A stretch of 64,000 bases of DNA. It comes from JBELHR01 sp049606855. Lineage in GTDB: Bacteria > Bacteroidota > Bacteroidia > Flavobacteriales > Flavobacteriaceae. Made by a program: the position numbers and the translations under genes. A model generated the notes under the pieces. That model was given only the letters and a program-made list of their open reading frames with translations. It was not told the origin of the DNA and made no database searches. Location: positions 124,001-188,000 of the forward strand of contig JBMYVY010000004.1 in assembly GCA_049606855.1 (NCBI GenBank), given 5' to 3'. Of this stretch, positions 32,301 through 41,289 are shown one piece after another; the stretch's first letter is position 1; the number at the start of each line of letters is the position of its first letter.

Positions 32301-34394
32301 TTAAAAATCTTGTGCTTGAATGGCTGTGATAATAACCGTGTTAAAAATATCTTCTACTGTACACCCACGACTCAAATCATTTACTGGAGCATTAAGTCCT
32401 TGCAGCATTGGCCCAATTGCTAAAGCCCCAGTTTCTCTTTGCACAGCTTTATAGGTGTTGTTTCCTGTATTTAAATCAGGGAAAATCAAAACAGAAGCTT
32501 GTCCAGCTACTTCGGAATCCGGCATTTTACTTTTACCTATACTGACATCTACAGCAGCATCATATTGAATGGGCCCTTCTATTTTTAACTCTGGTCTTAG
32601 TTCTTTTACTATTTCTGTCGCTTTTCTCACCTTATCTACCTCTTCCCCTTTTCCGGAGGATCCAGAAGAATACGACAACATCGCTACTTTGGGCTCTATT
32701 CCAAATGCAAGACTTGAATCTGCAGAAGAAATGGCAATTTCTGCTAATTGTTCTGCAGTTGGATTCGGATTTATGGCACAATCACCAAAAACTGAAACAC
32801 GATCCTCTAAACACATAAAAAACACAGAAGACACCACAGATACTCCGGGTCTTGTTTTCACAAATTGCAATGCCGGTCTAATGGTATGCTGGGTAGTGTG
32901 AGCTGCCCCCGAAACCATTCCATCTGCATCACCTTTATAGACCATCATGGTTCCAAAATAAGAAACATCACTCATCACATCAGCTGCCATGTGAATATTT
33001 ACATTCTTATGTTTTCTAAGTTCATAAAAGGTTTGAACATATTCATCGAATTGAGGAGCACTTGTAGGATTCAGAATATTGATTTTTGTAAGGTCAATAT
33101 TAAGTCCTAAATCTCTTATTAAACCAAGTATGATTTCTTCATCTCCTAAAATAGTGATGTCGACAATATCCAAAGCTGCTAAACGCGCAGCTGCTTGTAA
33201 AATACGAGCATCATTACCTTCAGGAAGCACGATGTGTTTTCTACTCTTTTTTGCACGTTCTAGCAAATTATACTGAAACATACTGGGGGTCATATTGTCT
33301 GATTTAAATGCAGTGAATTTTTCAACAAATACATCGATATCCACATACCTTTCAAAAGTTCTAATAGAGGTCAAAATCTTCTCTGTATTATCCGCATATA
33401 TTTTAGATTTGATTCCCCCAATTTTGTTGGTAGCAGAGAAAGTTCCTCGCTCTACAGATAAAATAGGCAGCACACCTGTGGTACCTTCTATCAATCTCAT
33501 CACAGTCTCTTCAGGCACAATTCCTCCAGTTAATACGATTCCTGATACTCTTGGATAATTATTTGAAAGGTTCGCTTGAATAGTTCCTAAAATGATATCC
33601 GCTCGATCTCCTGGTGTAATTACTAAAATGTCATCATTTATATGGTTCAAAAAATTTCTCAACTGCATTGCACCAACACTAAATCCACCAGTTTGATTAT
33701 TTAAAAATTCTTCTCCAAATAAAATTTTCGCATCCAATTCATCAGCCACTTCCTGCATGGTTGGATTTCCAAGGTTCGCTATTCTAGGAATCACGGAAAT
33801 CAAGACATCTTCCGGTAATTCAGAACTCAAACTCTCTATAACTTGATCAATATTTTCTTCTCTTACTTTATTAGCTACAACTCCTAAGACCTCCACTTCT
33901 TTTTCTTCGAATGCGTCAAAAGTTAAATGAATGCTTGAGCAATAACTTTCTAAGGTCTTACCTTTACCACTTCCGACAATCACAACGGGGATACCGAGAT
34001 TCTTAGCGATAAGAACATTGAGATCCATTTCTATAAAACTAGAATCGTCACTGAAATCACTTCCCTCAACCAATACGAAGTCGTAGCGTTCTTCTAAATC
34101 CTTAAACCTTTCAATGATCGTATCAATAACTGTTGAAACCGCTCCTTGGTTCCATAATTTGACCAATTCACGTTTTTCATAAGCATAAGCATCTTTATAA
34201 GTCATTTCTAAATTGAAATGCGACAACATCGTGTCAATATGATTATCTAATAATCCATCCTCTTGATCTGAAATAATTGGACGAAAATAAGCAACTCTAC
34301 CTACTCTACCTTTTAGAGCTTGCATCACCCCTAAAGAAACAATTGATTTACCACTATTTGCCTCAGCAGTAGCAACATACAAGGCTTTACTCAT
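32301..34394 (-). CDS. pta: Phosphate acetyltransferase (long form)
   Basis: Transfers the acetyl group between CoA and phosphate. The 697-residue long form has an N-terminal P-loop-like region (ATAEANSGKSIVSLGVM), a central DRTGG-type domain, and a C-terminal catalytic PTA domain from about residue 365 with VLPEGNDARILQAAARLA, GMVSGAAHTTQHTIRPAL and YSSGSSGKG. I set the start at the ATG at 34394 rather than 34412 because a minus-strand TATCTTTG box occupies 34410-34417. It is followed four bases later by ackA. Confidence 0.96.
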   Translation of the reverse strand: MSKALYVATAEANSGKSIVSLGVMQALKGRVGRVAYFRPIISDQEDGLLDNHIDTMLSHFNLEMTYKDAYAYEKRELVKLWNQGAVSTVIDTIIERFKDLEERYDFVLVEGSDFSDDSSFIEMDLNVLIAKNLGIPVVIVGSGKGKTLESYCSSIHLTFDAFEEKEVEVLGVVANKVREENIDQVIESLSSELPEDVLISVIPRIANLGNPTMQEVADELDAKILFGEEFLNNQTGGFSVGAMQLRNFLNHINDDILVITPGDRADIILGTIQANLSNNYPRVSGIVLTGGIVPEETVMRLIEGTTGVLPILSVERGTFSATNKIGGIKSKIYADNTEKILTSIRTFERYVDIDVFVEKFTAFKSDNMTPSMFQYNLLERAKKSRKHIVLPEGNDARILQAAARLAALDIVDITILGDEEIILGLIRDLGLNIDLTKINILNPTSAPQFDEYVQTFYELRKHKNVNIHMAADVMSDVSYFGTMMVYKGDADGMVSGAAHTTQHTIRPALQFVKTRPGVSVVSSVFFMCLEDRVSVFGDCAINPNPTAEQLAEIAISSADSSLAFGIEPKVAMLSYSSGSSGKGEEVDKVRKATEIVKELRPELKIEGPIQYDAAVDVSIGKSKMPDSEVAGQASVLIFPDLNTGNNTYKAVQRETGALAIGPMLQGLNAPVNDLSRGCTVEDIFNTVIITAIQAQDF

Positions 34395-34409
34395 ATTACT
34401 GTTTTTTAA

Positions 34410-34417
34410 CAAAGATA
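34410..34417 (-). promoter_or_regulatory. -7 box of the pta-ackA operon
   Basis: TATCTTTG on the minus strand matches TAnnTTTG, 16 bases before the pta ATG at 34394. No good TTG is visible at the normal spacing. Confidence 0.45.
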
Positions 34418-34463
34418 AGAAATCACAAAGGTGGAATCATGACTTTTATCAGATTTAACAAGT

Positions 34464-34492
34464 TTGTCAGAATTAATATTAATCTATCTTTG
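34464..34492 (+). promoter_or_regulatory. Promoter of hutI, giving a leaderless mRNA
   Basis: TTG at 34464-34466 and TATCTTTG at 34485-34492 are separated by 18 bases, a full consensus match. The hutI ATG at 34499 begins seven bases after the -7 box, so transcription should start at or within a base or two of the start codon. Confidence 0.8.
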
Positions 34493-34498
34493 TAATCT

Positions 34499-35740
34499 AT
34501 GAGAACACTCTTTTACAATATTAAATTTCTTTACCAAGTCAATAGATTCGGGCAGCATGTGATAAAAGGAAATGATATGAATTTCCTACCTAAACTAGAA
34601 AACGCCTTTCTGATTGTTGAAAATGATCGTATTGAATCTTACGGTGTCATGTCAGAATTGATACGAAATCAATTTGTCTTTGAACAAGAGATTAACCTTG
34701 AAGGAAGATCTGTACTTCCTGGTTATATTGATTCTCACACGCATTTAATTTTTGCAAAAAACAGAGAAGAAGAATTTGTAGATCGAATCAATGGATTAAG
34801 TTACGAGCAAATTGCAAATCGTGGAGGTGGTATCTTGAATTCAGCTAAAAAACTACAAGAATCTAGTGAGGATGAATTATACTCTAGTGCAAGCGAACGA
34901 TTGAAAAAGCTCATTTCATATGGGACCACCGCAATTGAAATCAAATCTGGATACGGATTGAGCACTGAGGCTGAGCTCAAAATGCTGAGGGTGATTAAAC
35001 GACTAAAATCCAATTTTGATTTGCCTATAAAGGCAACTTTTCTAGGGGCTCATGCCCTTCCCTTAGAATTTAAAGAAAACCCAAATGAGTATATTGATAA
35101 AATAATTTCAGAGATGCTTCCTGTAATTGCCCAAGAGGAATTAGCTGATTATGTGGATGTGTTTTGTGAAAAAGGGTATTTCTCTGCAGAGCAAACCAAT
35201 CAAATTCTAGAGGCAGCTAAAGGTTTTGGCCTGAAACCTAAAATTCATGTAAATCAATTCAATGCTATAGGAGGAATTGAAGTCGCGATAAAAAACAAAG
35301 CGATAAGCGTAGATCATCTCGAGGTGCTTTCTGATAGTGAAATTGAACAATTAAAAAACAGTAACACTATTCCTGTTGCACTTCCGAGTTGCTCCTACTT
35401 CTTGTCGATTCCATATACTCCAGCAAGAAAAATTATGGATGCCGATGTTCCTATGGCTCTTGCAAGCGACTATAACCCGGGGTCTACTCCATCGGGGAAC
35501 TTGAATTTTGTCTTCGCGACCGCTTGTATTAAAATGAAAATGACTCCTGAAGAGGCCTTAAATGCCCTTACCTTGAACGCCGCGGCATGTTTAGAGCTTA
35601 GCGAAGAAGTTGGGAGTATAGATAAAGGGAAAAAAGCGAGTTTCATCGTTACCCAGGCTATTGAGAGCTTCTATGAAATCCCTTATAGCTTTGGGGACAT
35701 GCTGGTCGACCAGGTTTATATTAATGGAAAGAAACAATAA
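34499..35740 (+). CDS. hutI: Imidazolonepropionase
   Basis: Third step of histidine degradation: hydrolyses imidazolone propionate to N-formimino-L-glutamate. The 413-residue amidohydrolase has the metal motif IDSHTHLIFAKN (His80, His82), the substrate loop ISYGTTAIEIKSGYGLS, FLGAHALPLEF and HVNQFNAIGG for further histidines, and the metal Asp near VPMALASDYNPGS. Length is normal. The start coincides with the predicted transcription start. hutG begins directly after the stop. hutH and hutU are not in the window. Confidence 0.97.
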   Translation: MRTLFYNIKFLYQVNRFGQHVIKGNDMNFLPKLENAFLIVENDRIESYGVMSELIRNQFVFEQEINLEGRSVLPGYIDSHTHLIFAKNREEEFVDRINGLSYEQIANRGGGILNSAKKLQESSEDELYSSASERLKKLISYGTTAIEIKSGYGLSTEAELKMLRVIKRLKSNFDLPIKATFLGAHALPLEFKENPNEYIDKIISEMLPVIAQEELADYVDVFCEKGYFSAEQTNQILEAAKGFGLKPKIHVNQFNAIGGIEVAIKNKAISVDHLEVLSDSEIEQLKNSNTIPVALPSCSYFLSIPYTPARKIMDADVPMALASDYNPGSTPSGNLNFVFATACIKMKMTPEEALNALTLNAAACLELSEEVGSIDKGKKASFIVTQAIESFYEIPYSFGDMLVDQVYINGKKQ

Positions 35741-36682
35741 ATGAATCGCATAAATAAAATTGAAACAGGGAAATTGTTAAGTCCGAGAAATGGTGAAATT
35801 AAGGCAGGTGAGAAACTTGCAGCTTCCATTGACCAAGCGGAATTTGTAATTTTTGGAATAGAGGAAGACCTTGGAGTTCAAGCTAATTTTGGATTTCCAG
35901 GAGCCAAGGATAATTGGATTCCTTTTTTGAAAGCCTTGTTAAACACCCAACACAACAGATATAATACTTTAGAAAAGGTCTATGTTTTGGGAAGTTTAAG
36001 TTTTAGTGAAGGGGAGTCGATTGAACAAATTGATCGTGAAATAAGTCAACTTTCTGAATCCATATCAGCTCAAGGAAAAATTCCAATTGCTATAGGAGGA
36101 GGCCATAATAACGCTTATGGAATGATAAAAGGCTGTTCTTCCGCACAAAAAACATCGATAAACGTTTTAAATTTTGATGCTCATACGGATTTCAGACAAT
36201 TAGACAACCGTCATAGTGGTAATGGATTCAGCTATGCATATAACGAGGGGTTCCTAGCTAAGTATTGTGTATATGGGGTTCATGAAAATTATACCCCAGA
36301 ATACATCTTCAAAGCATTTGAAGAGGATGAGAATTTAAAATTGATCACCATGGAAAGTCTAATTGACCATCCTCAAAAACAAGAATCTTATTTAAATCAG
36401 TCTATTTCCTTTTTAAAAGGTAAGCAAATAGGGCTTGAAGTAGATTTGGACTGCATAAGTCATTTAAATTCAAGTGCCATGACTCCTTCTGGATTTGAAT
36501 TCATTGAGTTAAGAAAAATGTTTAGAACGGTAGTTCAAAGCCAGCGCCCCATATACCTGCATCTTTGTGAGGGAATATCTGATAAAACACTTCCCGACTA
36601 TCAAAAGAATCAAGTGGCAAAGGTGATGGCTTATTTGGTGACCGATTTTATCAAAATGTTCAAATCTGACCAAAAAGAATAA
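35741..36682 (+). CDS. hutG: Formimidoylglutamase (arginase/agmatinase fold)
   Basis: Hydrolyses N-formimino-L-glutamate to glutamate and formamide, completing histidine breakdown. The 313-residue protein has the binuclear manganese ligands of the arginase fold: GGGHNNAYG (His122), NFDAHTDFR (Asp146, His148, Asp150), and EVDLDCISH near residues 232-240. It follows hutI without a gap. The tail runs 52 bases into the convergent sugar transferase gene. Agmatinase-type function is less likely given the hutI neighbour. Confidence 0.93.
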   Translation: MNRINKIETGKLLSPRNGEIKAGEKLAASIDQAEFVIFGIEEDLGVQANFGFPGAKDNWIPFLKALLNTQHNRYNTLEKVYVLGSLSFSEGESIEQIDREISQLSESISAQGKIPIAIGGGHNNAYGMIKGCSSAQKTSINVLNFDAHTDFRQLDNRHSGNGFSYAYNEGFLAKYCVYGVHENYTPEYIFKAFEEDENLKLITMESLIDHPQKQESYLNQSISFLKGKQIGLEVDLDCISHLNSSAMTPSGFEFIELRKMFRTVVQSQRPIYLHLCEGISDKTLPDYQKNQVAKVMAYLVTDFIKMFKSDQKE

Positions 36683-37218
36683 TTTTCAAAATAGGTGAGA
36701 TTAATCCCTAATTTATCTGGCCAAATTACTTGGTCATTATATTGCTCTGGATGATTTTGTTTCAATAAAATTTCGTCCTCATTTTTATACTTCAAGGTGG
36801 CAGGCCCCGTTAATCCGGGCTTCAACGTCCATAGCTTCTGATATTTCTCCTCCACACGATCAAGATATCCAGGCAGGTCAGGTCGAGGCCCTACAAAGCT
36901 CATTTGGCCAATCCAGATTTGCATAATTTGAGGCAATTCATCCAGCTTATGCTGTCGAATGTATCGAGATAATTTTAATTTGGCTTCAGGCGGAAAAGTC
37001 TCGATTTCATCTTGAGTGAACAAGGTTCTAATCTTAATTAGTTTAAAAGCTTTCCCCTCTTTTCCTATCCTTTTTTGAATGAAAAAGGGAAATTTTAGGG
37101 TTCTTAGTGCAAGCAATATGGCCATCAATAAAATCAAAAGAATACTGGGTATTAGCAATATCGTGGATAATGCTAAATCAAATAATCGTTTGAAAAATTG
37201 TTGCTTATAACTAAGCAT
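36631..37218 (-). CDS. Bacterial sugar transferase (polyprenyl-phosphate phosphosugar transferase)
   Basis: Starts exopolysaccharide or O-unit assembly by moving a sugar phosphate onto undecaprenyl phosphate at the inner membrane. The 195-residue protein is the short form with one N-terminal membrane segment (about residues 14-38). The catalytic domain follows, with FIQKRIGKEGKAFKLIKIRT, DELPQIMQIW, GQMSFVGPRPDLPGYL and LKPGLTGPATLKY. It is the last gene of a minus-strand exopolysaccharide group; its start overlaps the upstream kinase stop by one base (TAATG). Its end overlaps hutG by 52 bases. The sugar is unknown. Confidence 0.93.
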   Translation of the reverse strand: MLSYKQQFFKRLFDLALSTILLIPSILLILLMAILLALRTLKFPFFIQKRIGKEGKAFKLIKIRTLFTQDEIETFPPEAKLKLSRYIRQHKLDELPQIMQIWIGQMSFVGPRPDLPGYLDRVEEKYQKLWTLKPGLTGPATLKYKNEDEILLKQNHPEQYNDQVIWPDKLGINLTYFENYSFWSDLNILIKSVTK

Positions 37219-39653
37219 TAGTTCTTTTTAAACCACTTTCTATAAAAAGGTATTTCCTTATCTTCAATATAGCCATATCCATATTTCCCGTAATCATAAC
37301 CATAGCCATACTTCCCCCTAGATTTGAAGAAATTCATTACATAGGATATATTCTTAACTTCACCTTCTTTGTACTTCTCCTCAATCATTTTAAGCATCCC
37401 TTTCTTGGTATACCCCTGTCTAACTACATATAAATTAGCGTCAGAGTATTTGATCAACTCAAGGGTATCTGAAACTAATCCCATTGGAGAAGAATCAATA
37501 ACAACCCTGTCGTAGGTGTTCGTGGCTTCTTTCAAAAAGTCTTCTGTCGAAGAGTTCATAATTAATTCAGAAGGATTAGGAGGCACCGGGCCAGAAAACA
37601 CAACATCAAGATTCGCTATATCTGTTGGATGTAAAACATCTTTAATTCCCTCTGAACCCACAAGTATATTGACTACCCCTCTTTTGTTTTCGGCATCAAA
37701 CTCTTCATGCATTCGAGGTTTTCTTAAATCCATGTTGACAAGAAGTGTCTTTTTGCCGCTTAAGGCGTAGATTGTTGCAAGGTTAACAGCAATGGTGGTT
37801 TTTCCTTCACCTGAAATAGAAGACGTAACCAAAACAGTTTTGGACTCTTCTTTATTCTTATTTTTATTATTATAAAGGAAGTAGATATTGGACCTTAAAA
37901 TTCTGAAGGATTCAGCAATTGAAGATTTGGGCTTATTAAAAACAATTAAATGCTCCATTTTACGCATAGAACCAACCGTTCCTAAAACTGGAATTTTGAA
38001 TTTTGACTTTAATTCTTCGATACTATCAACCTTGTCATTAAGCATGTCAACAACGATGACAAAAATCAAAGGCAGCACGATACCTAACAAAAGTGCAACC
38101 ATGTAATTAAACTCAATTCTAGGAGTGGTGAATCCTTGACCTATATCTTTAGCGGAATCTATCACCTTTAATTCAGAAACGTTCGAAGCAATGGCTGATC
38201 CCGCCTCATAACTTTTTTGCTTTAAATAATTATAAGTGACCTCATTCATAGATTGAGTTCGCTCATAATTAATTAATTTTTGTTCTTTCTCAGGTAATTC
38301 TTGAATTTTTGATTGTTCCTTTTCTAGTTCTTTGTCGATGTCCGCAATACTTCTTGTAAGATTTAGAATCATTTCATCAATATGCTCCTCAAGAATTCTT
38401 TTCTCTCTTGCAATATCCTTATTTACTTGAACAACTGCAGGGTGCTCACTTGTCACCGAGCTTTCTAAAATCGCTTTTTCCTGAGATAACTCAATTAATT
38501 TTGCCGTACTAATACTAATATTTGGATCTTCTATATCAATTAAACTAGGGGCAATAACATCATTATCCATGTCATTAGAGCCCTCTAAATAATTTTTCAA
38601 ATTGATATAATAGGTACGACGGGATTGTAATTGATAACGTTGGTTATCATAAGCAGTGATTTTTTGGAAAATTGTTCCTGCCGAAGTATTGAGGCTATAA
38701 ATATCATTCTCTTTCTTAAAATCTTGAATTTTCTCCTCGATGGATCTCAACTTTTTTTCCTCTACCTTAAATAAGGTGTCTATATATTTTTTGGTTCTAA
38801 CGGCATAGGAAATTTTTGCGTTTTGTAGCTCCAAATCCAAAAGCGAAACAGAAGTATTCAAATACTCAACTAACCTCGTTTTATTGGGACCTGATAAACT
38901 CAAATTCAATAGGGAAGTTCCCATTTTATATTCGTTAACTCTAATCGCTCTATATCTATTAACCGTTCCGTCGAAACTATTAAAACGAATCAGGTATTTT
39001 TTTCTTGGTATAACAAAACCTGAAACCTCTATATCAAAATCAAACAGCTCATTATGCACCCCTTGATCAATGCTATATGTTTGTTTAAATAACTCTGGTC
39101 TATAGGCCAATCCTGAACGCTCCAAAGTCGAATACTTAATCAAGCCCAAATAATTTGGAGTTTCCTCGGCTACTAAATTTATTCTAAACTCAGTTGATGA
39201 AATAAAAACTATTTCAAAAAGACGGCCAAATAACTGATTCCCCTCATGATTTATATTCAATTTAAATGGCACCTTACCATAAGCGTCATTTAATCGATAT
39301 TTTCCTTGCTCTAGATAATCAATATAATAATCCAATTCTCGAACTACACTTTCGTTGTGCGTTCTCGACATAAACTTTGCCTTAACGGCTTCAACTTTAT
39401 TTGAGGCTCCACCCCAATTGAAGGCTATATTTGTTGACCCAGTAAATAAAGGGTTCTTTTCCTCATCGAGTATTACTAAGGTTCCTAAGGTATATTGACG
39501 TTGCTCATAACCATTCTTAAATCTAGCTATCGCGAGTGCAACAACTACCGACAAAACAAAAATTTTCCAATAAGAAACTATTCTAAGCAAATACTCCTTA
39601 AAATCAAATGCATTTATTTGATCAAAATCAAATTTAACAGGGGAATTCGGCAT
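37218..39653 (-). CDS. Polysaccharide biosynthesis tyrosine autokinase (Wzc-like)
   Basis: Inner-membrane co-polymerase and tyrosine kinase that controls exopolysaccharide chain length and export. The 811-residue chain has a membrane helix near residues 25-45, a long periplasmic Wzz domain with coiled coils (about 270-470), and a second helix near 510-530. The cytoplasmic BY-kinase follows, with Walker A SSISGEGKTTIAVN, Walker A' VNMDLRKPR, and Walker B VVIDSSPMG. The C-terminal tail has a Tyr/Gly repeat (KYGYGYDYGKYGYGY) that supplies autophosphorylation sites. Wzx, Wzy and glycosyltransferase genes are not adjacent, so the rest of the pathway must be elsewhere. Confidence 0.94.
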   Translation of the reverse strand: MPNSPVKFDFDQINAFDFKEYLLRIVSYWKIFVLSVVVALAIARFKNGYEQRQYTLGTLVILDEEKNPLFTGSTNIAFNWGGASNKVEAVKAKFMSRTHNESVVRELDYYIDYLEQGKYRLNDAYGKVPFKLNINHEGNQLFGRLFEIVFISSTEFRINLVAEETPNYLGLIKYSTLERSGLAYRPELFKQTYSIDQGVHNELFDFDIEVSGFVIPRKKYLIRFNSFDGTVNRYRAIRVNEYKMGTSLLNLSLSGPNKTRLVEYLNTSVSLLDLELQNAKISYAVRTKKYIDTLFKVEEKKLRSIEEKIQDFKKENDIYSLNTSAGTIFQKITAYDNQRYQLQSRRTYYINLKNYLEGSNDMDNDVIAPSLIDIEDPNISISTAKLIELSQEKAILESSVTSEHPAVVQVNKDIAREKRILEEHIDEMILNLTRSIADIDKELEKEQSKIQELPEKEQKLINYERTQSMNEVTYNYLKQKSYEAGSAIASNVSELKVIDSAKDIGQGFTTPRIEFNYMVALLLGIVLPLIFVIVVDMLNDKVDSIEELKSKFKIPVLGTVGSMRKMEHLIVFNKPKSSIAESFRILRSNIYFLYNNKNKNKEESKTVLVTSSISGEGKTTIAVNLATIYALSGKKTLLVNMDLRKPRMHEEFDAENKRGVVNILVGSEGIKDVLHPTDIANLDVVFSGPVPPNPSELIMNSSTEDFLKEATNTYDRVVIDSSPMGLVSDTLELIKYSDANLYVVRQGYTKKGMLKMIEEKYKEGEVKNISYVMNFFKSRGKYGYGYDYGKYGYGYIEDKEIPFYRKWFKKN

Positions 39654-39654
39654 T

Positions 39655-40434
39655 TTAAAGGGTTTTTGTTAGTAGATAAGTTGATGTTAGCAAGGAAAAT
39701 ACAGACAATAATGTGGTGAGCGTCTGAACGGCATTTGTACCAGTTCCCCAAGATTTTTGTTTCAATGGTGGAACACTGATTATATCATTAGGCAAAATCT
39801 GAAAAACATCAGAATCAAAAGCCGCAATCTGTGTCATATCCACTGTGTATTTTTTTAACACATCATCTTCCAGACGAAAAACTTCCACCCCTTGTTTATT
39901 ACCTGTTATGCTAATATCTCCAGCATTTGCAACTGCCTCTACAATATTCAATCTATTCTGATTAATGGTCTTGGTACCTGTACTTCCAACCTCTCCAACA
40001 ATGGTGTATTTAATACCTGCGAGTTTGACCTCAACAAATAATTCAGATTCTGGATTAAAATAAACCTCCAAACGCTGTGTTAACTTTTCTTTGATTTGGT
40101 CCGCGGTGTAACCCAAAACATTCATCTCACCTACCACTGGAAGATTAATCATTCCGTGATTATCGACAGAATATCCTGAAAAATACAAATCGCTCGCGTT
40201 AATGTTCTGTGCAGTTCTAGTTTGATCGGTATTATTAAAAATGGCAACTAATTCCGGATTATTAGCCTTTATGTTGATATAAAGGATATCATCTACTTGA
40301 ATTTGATAAGGTTTAGTGCTGTATATTTCTAATTTTTTATCGCTAGGTTCTCCTTGAAAATACGTCAATCTCTTTTGAGAAATACAAGAGCTAAACAGGA
40401 GAACAACTAGGAATAGGCGGATAGTTTGGTTCAT
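39655..40434 (-). CDS. Polysaccharide export outer-membrane lipoprotein (Wza-like)
   Basis: Forms the outer-membrane channel for capsule or exopolysaccharide. The 259-residue protein has a lipoprotein signal peptide ending in LLFSSC and a Poly_export domain starting YQIQVDDILYINI. SLBB-type strands follow (MINLPVVGEMNVLGYTADQI and IKYTIVGEVGSTGTKT), and the chain ends in a C-terminal hydrophobic helix (LTTLLSVFSLLTSTYLL). It is the first gene of the group, one base before the tyrosine kinase gene. The promoter upstream is a good match. Confidence 0.92.
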   Translation of the reverse strand: MNQTIRLFLVVLLFSSCISQKRLTYFQGEPSDKKLEIYSTKPYQIQVDDILYINIKANNPELVAIFNNTDQTRTAQNINASDLYFSGYSVDNHGMINLPVVGEMNVLGYTADQIKEKLTQRLEVYFNPESELFVEVKLAGIKYTIVGEVGSTGTKTINQNRLNIVEAVANAGDISITGNKQGVEVFRLEDDVLKKYTVDMTQIAAFDSDVFQILPNDIISVPPLKQKSWGTGTNAVQTLTTLLSVFSLLTSTYLLTKTL

Positions 40435-40450
40435 GCTAATTATTTGGTTA

Positions 40451-40482
40451 CAAATATATAATTTGTCTTAATAGAAAAACAA
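40451..40482 (-). promoter_or_regulatory. Promoter of the exopolysaccharide group
   Basis: Reading the minus strand, TTG at 40482-40480 is followed after 21 bases by TATATTTG at 40458-40451. The Wza-like ATG is at 40434, 16 bases downstream of the box. Confidence 0.72.
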
Positions 40483-40515
40483 TAAATGCCTTAAATTAGC
40501 AATTTTTAGCCAAAC

Positions 40516-41289
40516 ATGCTCTATATACTAAAAAGCTATATCAGATTTTACCTTAAATCCAGCAACCAACACGGGGTGCACAGCCCTTTCGTCTTTAAAT
40601 TTTTGTGCAATGGTATTTATAAAAATATTGATAAAAGGAAATTAAGAAATTGGCAAAACTACCGAAAGTATTTAAGAGAAATTACTCAGACTATTCCCAA
40701 TTATAATATTGGAGCTCAATCTAGAATTATCAGGGGATCTGGTGCACCAATAAACAAAATTGCGAAAATTGCAGGATCATCAAGGAAGAAAGCTGTTCTT
40801 TTGATTAAAATTATCCAGTATTTTAATTCACAAAAGGTTTTGGAACTAGGTACCAACGTGGGTTTAGGAACTTATGCCTTGAAACTTGGAAGTCCACACT
40901 CAAATATTGTCACCATTGAGGGAAATACTGAATTGTGCAAATTTAGTCAAGCCCAATTCGAAAAACTCAAATTAAAGGATATCCGTGTAGTTCAGAGTGA
41001 GTTTAGCACAAGTTTAAAAAAACTGGACAAACAATCTTTTGATTTAATTTTTATCGACGGGAATCATCAATATAAGTCAACCCTTGAATATTTTAACTGG
41101 GCATTAGAGCATTTAAACCAAGGCGGCTTAATTATTTTTGACGATATTTATTGGTCAAATCAAATGACTCAGGCATGGGAAGAAATTCAAAACGATGATA
41201 GGATTCATTTGAGTATTGATTTTTTCCATTTAGGAATAATCATGAAAAGACCAAAACAACGTAAACAACACTTTATTTTAAGAGCTTAA
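40516..41289 (+). CDS. Class I SAM-dependent methyltransferase (O-methyltransferase type)
   Basis: The 257-residue protein begins with the HGVHSPFVFKFL motif found in a Bacteroidetes branch of this family. It has the SAM-binding sequence VLELGTNVGLGTYALKLG, a following acidic residue in NIVTIEGN, and the catalytic/metal loop DLIFIDGNHQYKST. That arrangement resembles O-methyltransferases acting on small catechol-like or sugar substrates. The true substrate is unknown. It overlaps the cobalamin adenosyltransferase gene by one base (TAATG). Confidence 0.85.
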   Translation: MLYILKSYIRFYLKSSNQHGVHSPFVFKFLCNGIYKNIDKRKLRNWQNYRKYLREITQTIPNYNIGAQSRIIRGSGAPINKIAKIAGSSRKKAVLLIKIIQYFNSQKVLELGTNVGLGTYALKLGSPHSNIVTIEGNTELCKFSQAQFEKLKLKDIRVVQSEFSTSLKKLDKQSFDLIFIDGNHQYKSTLEYFNWALEHLNQGGLIIFDDIYWSNQMTQAWEEIQNDDRIHLSIDFFHLGIIMKRPKQRKQHFILRA

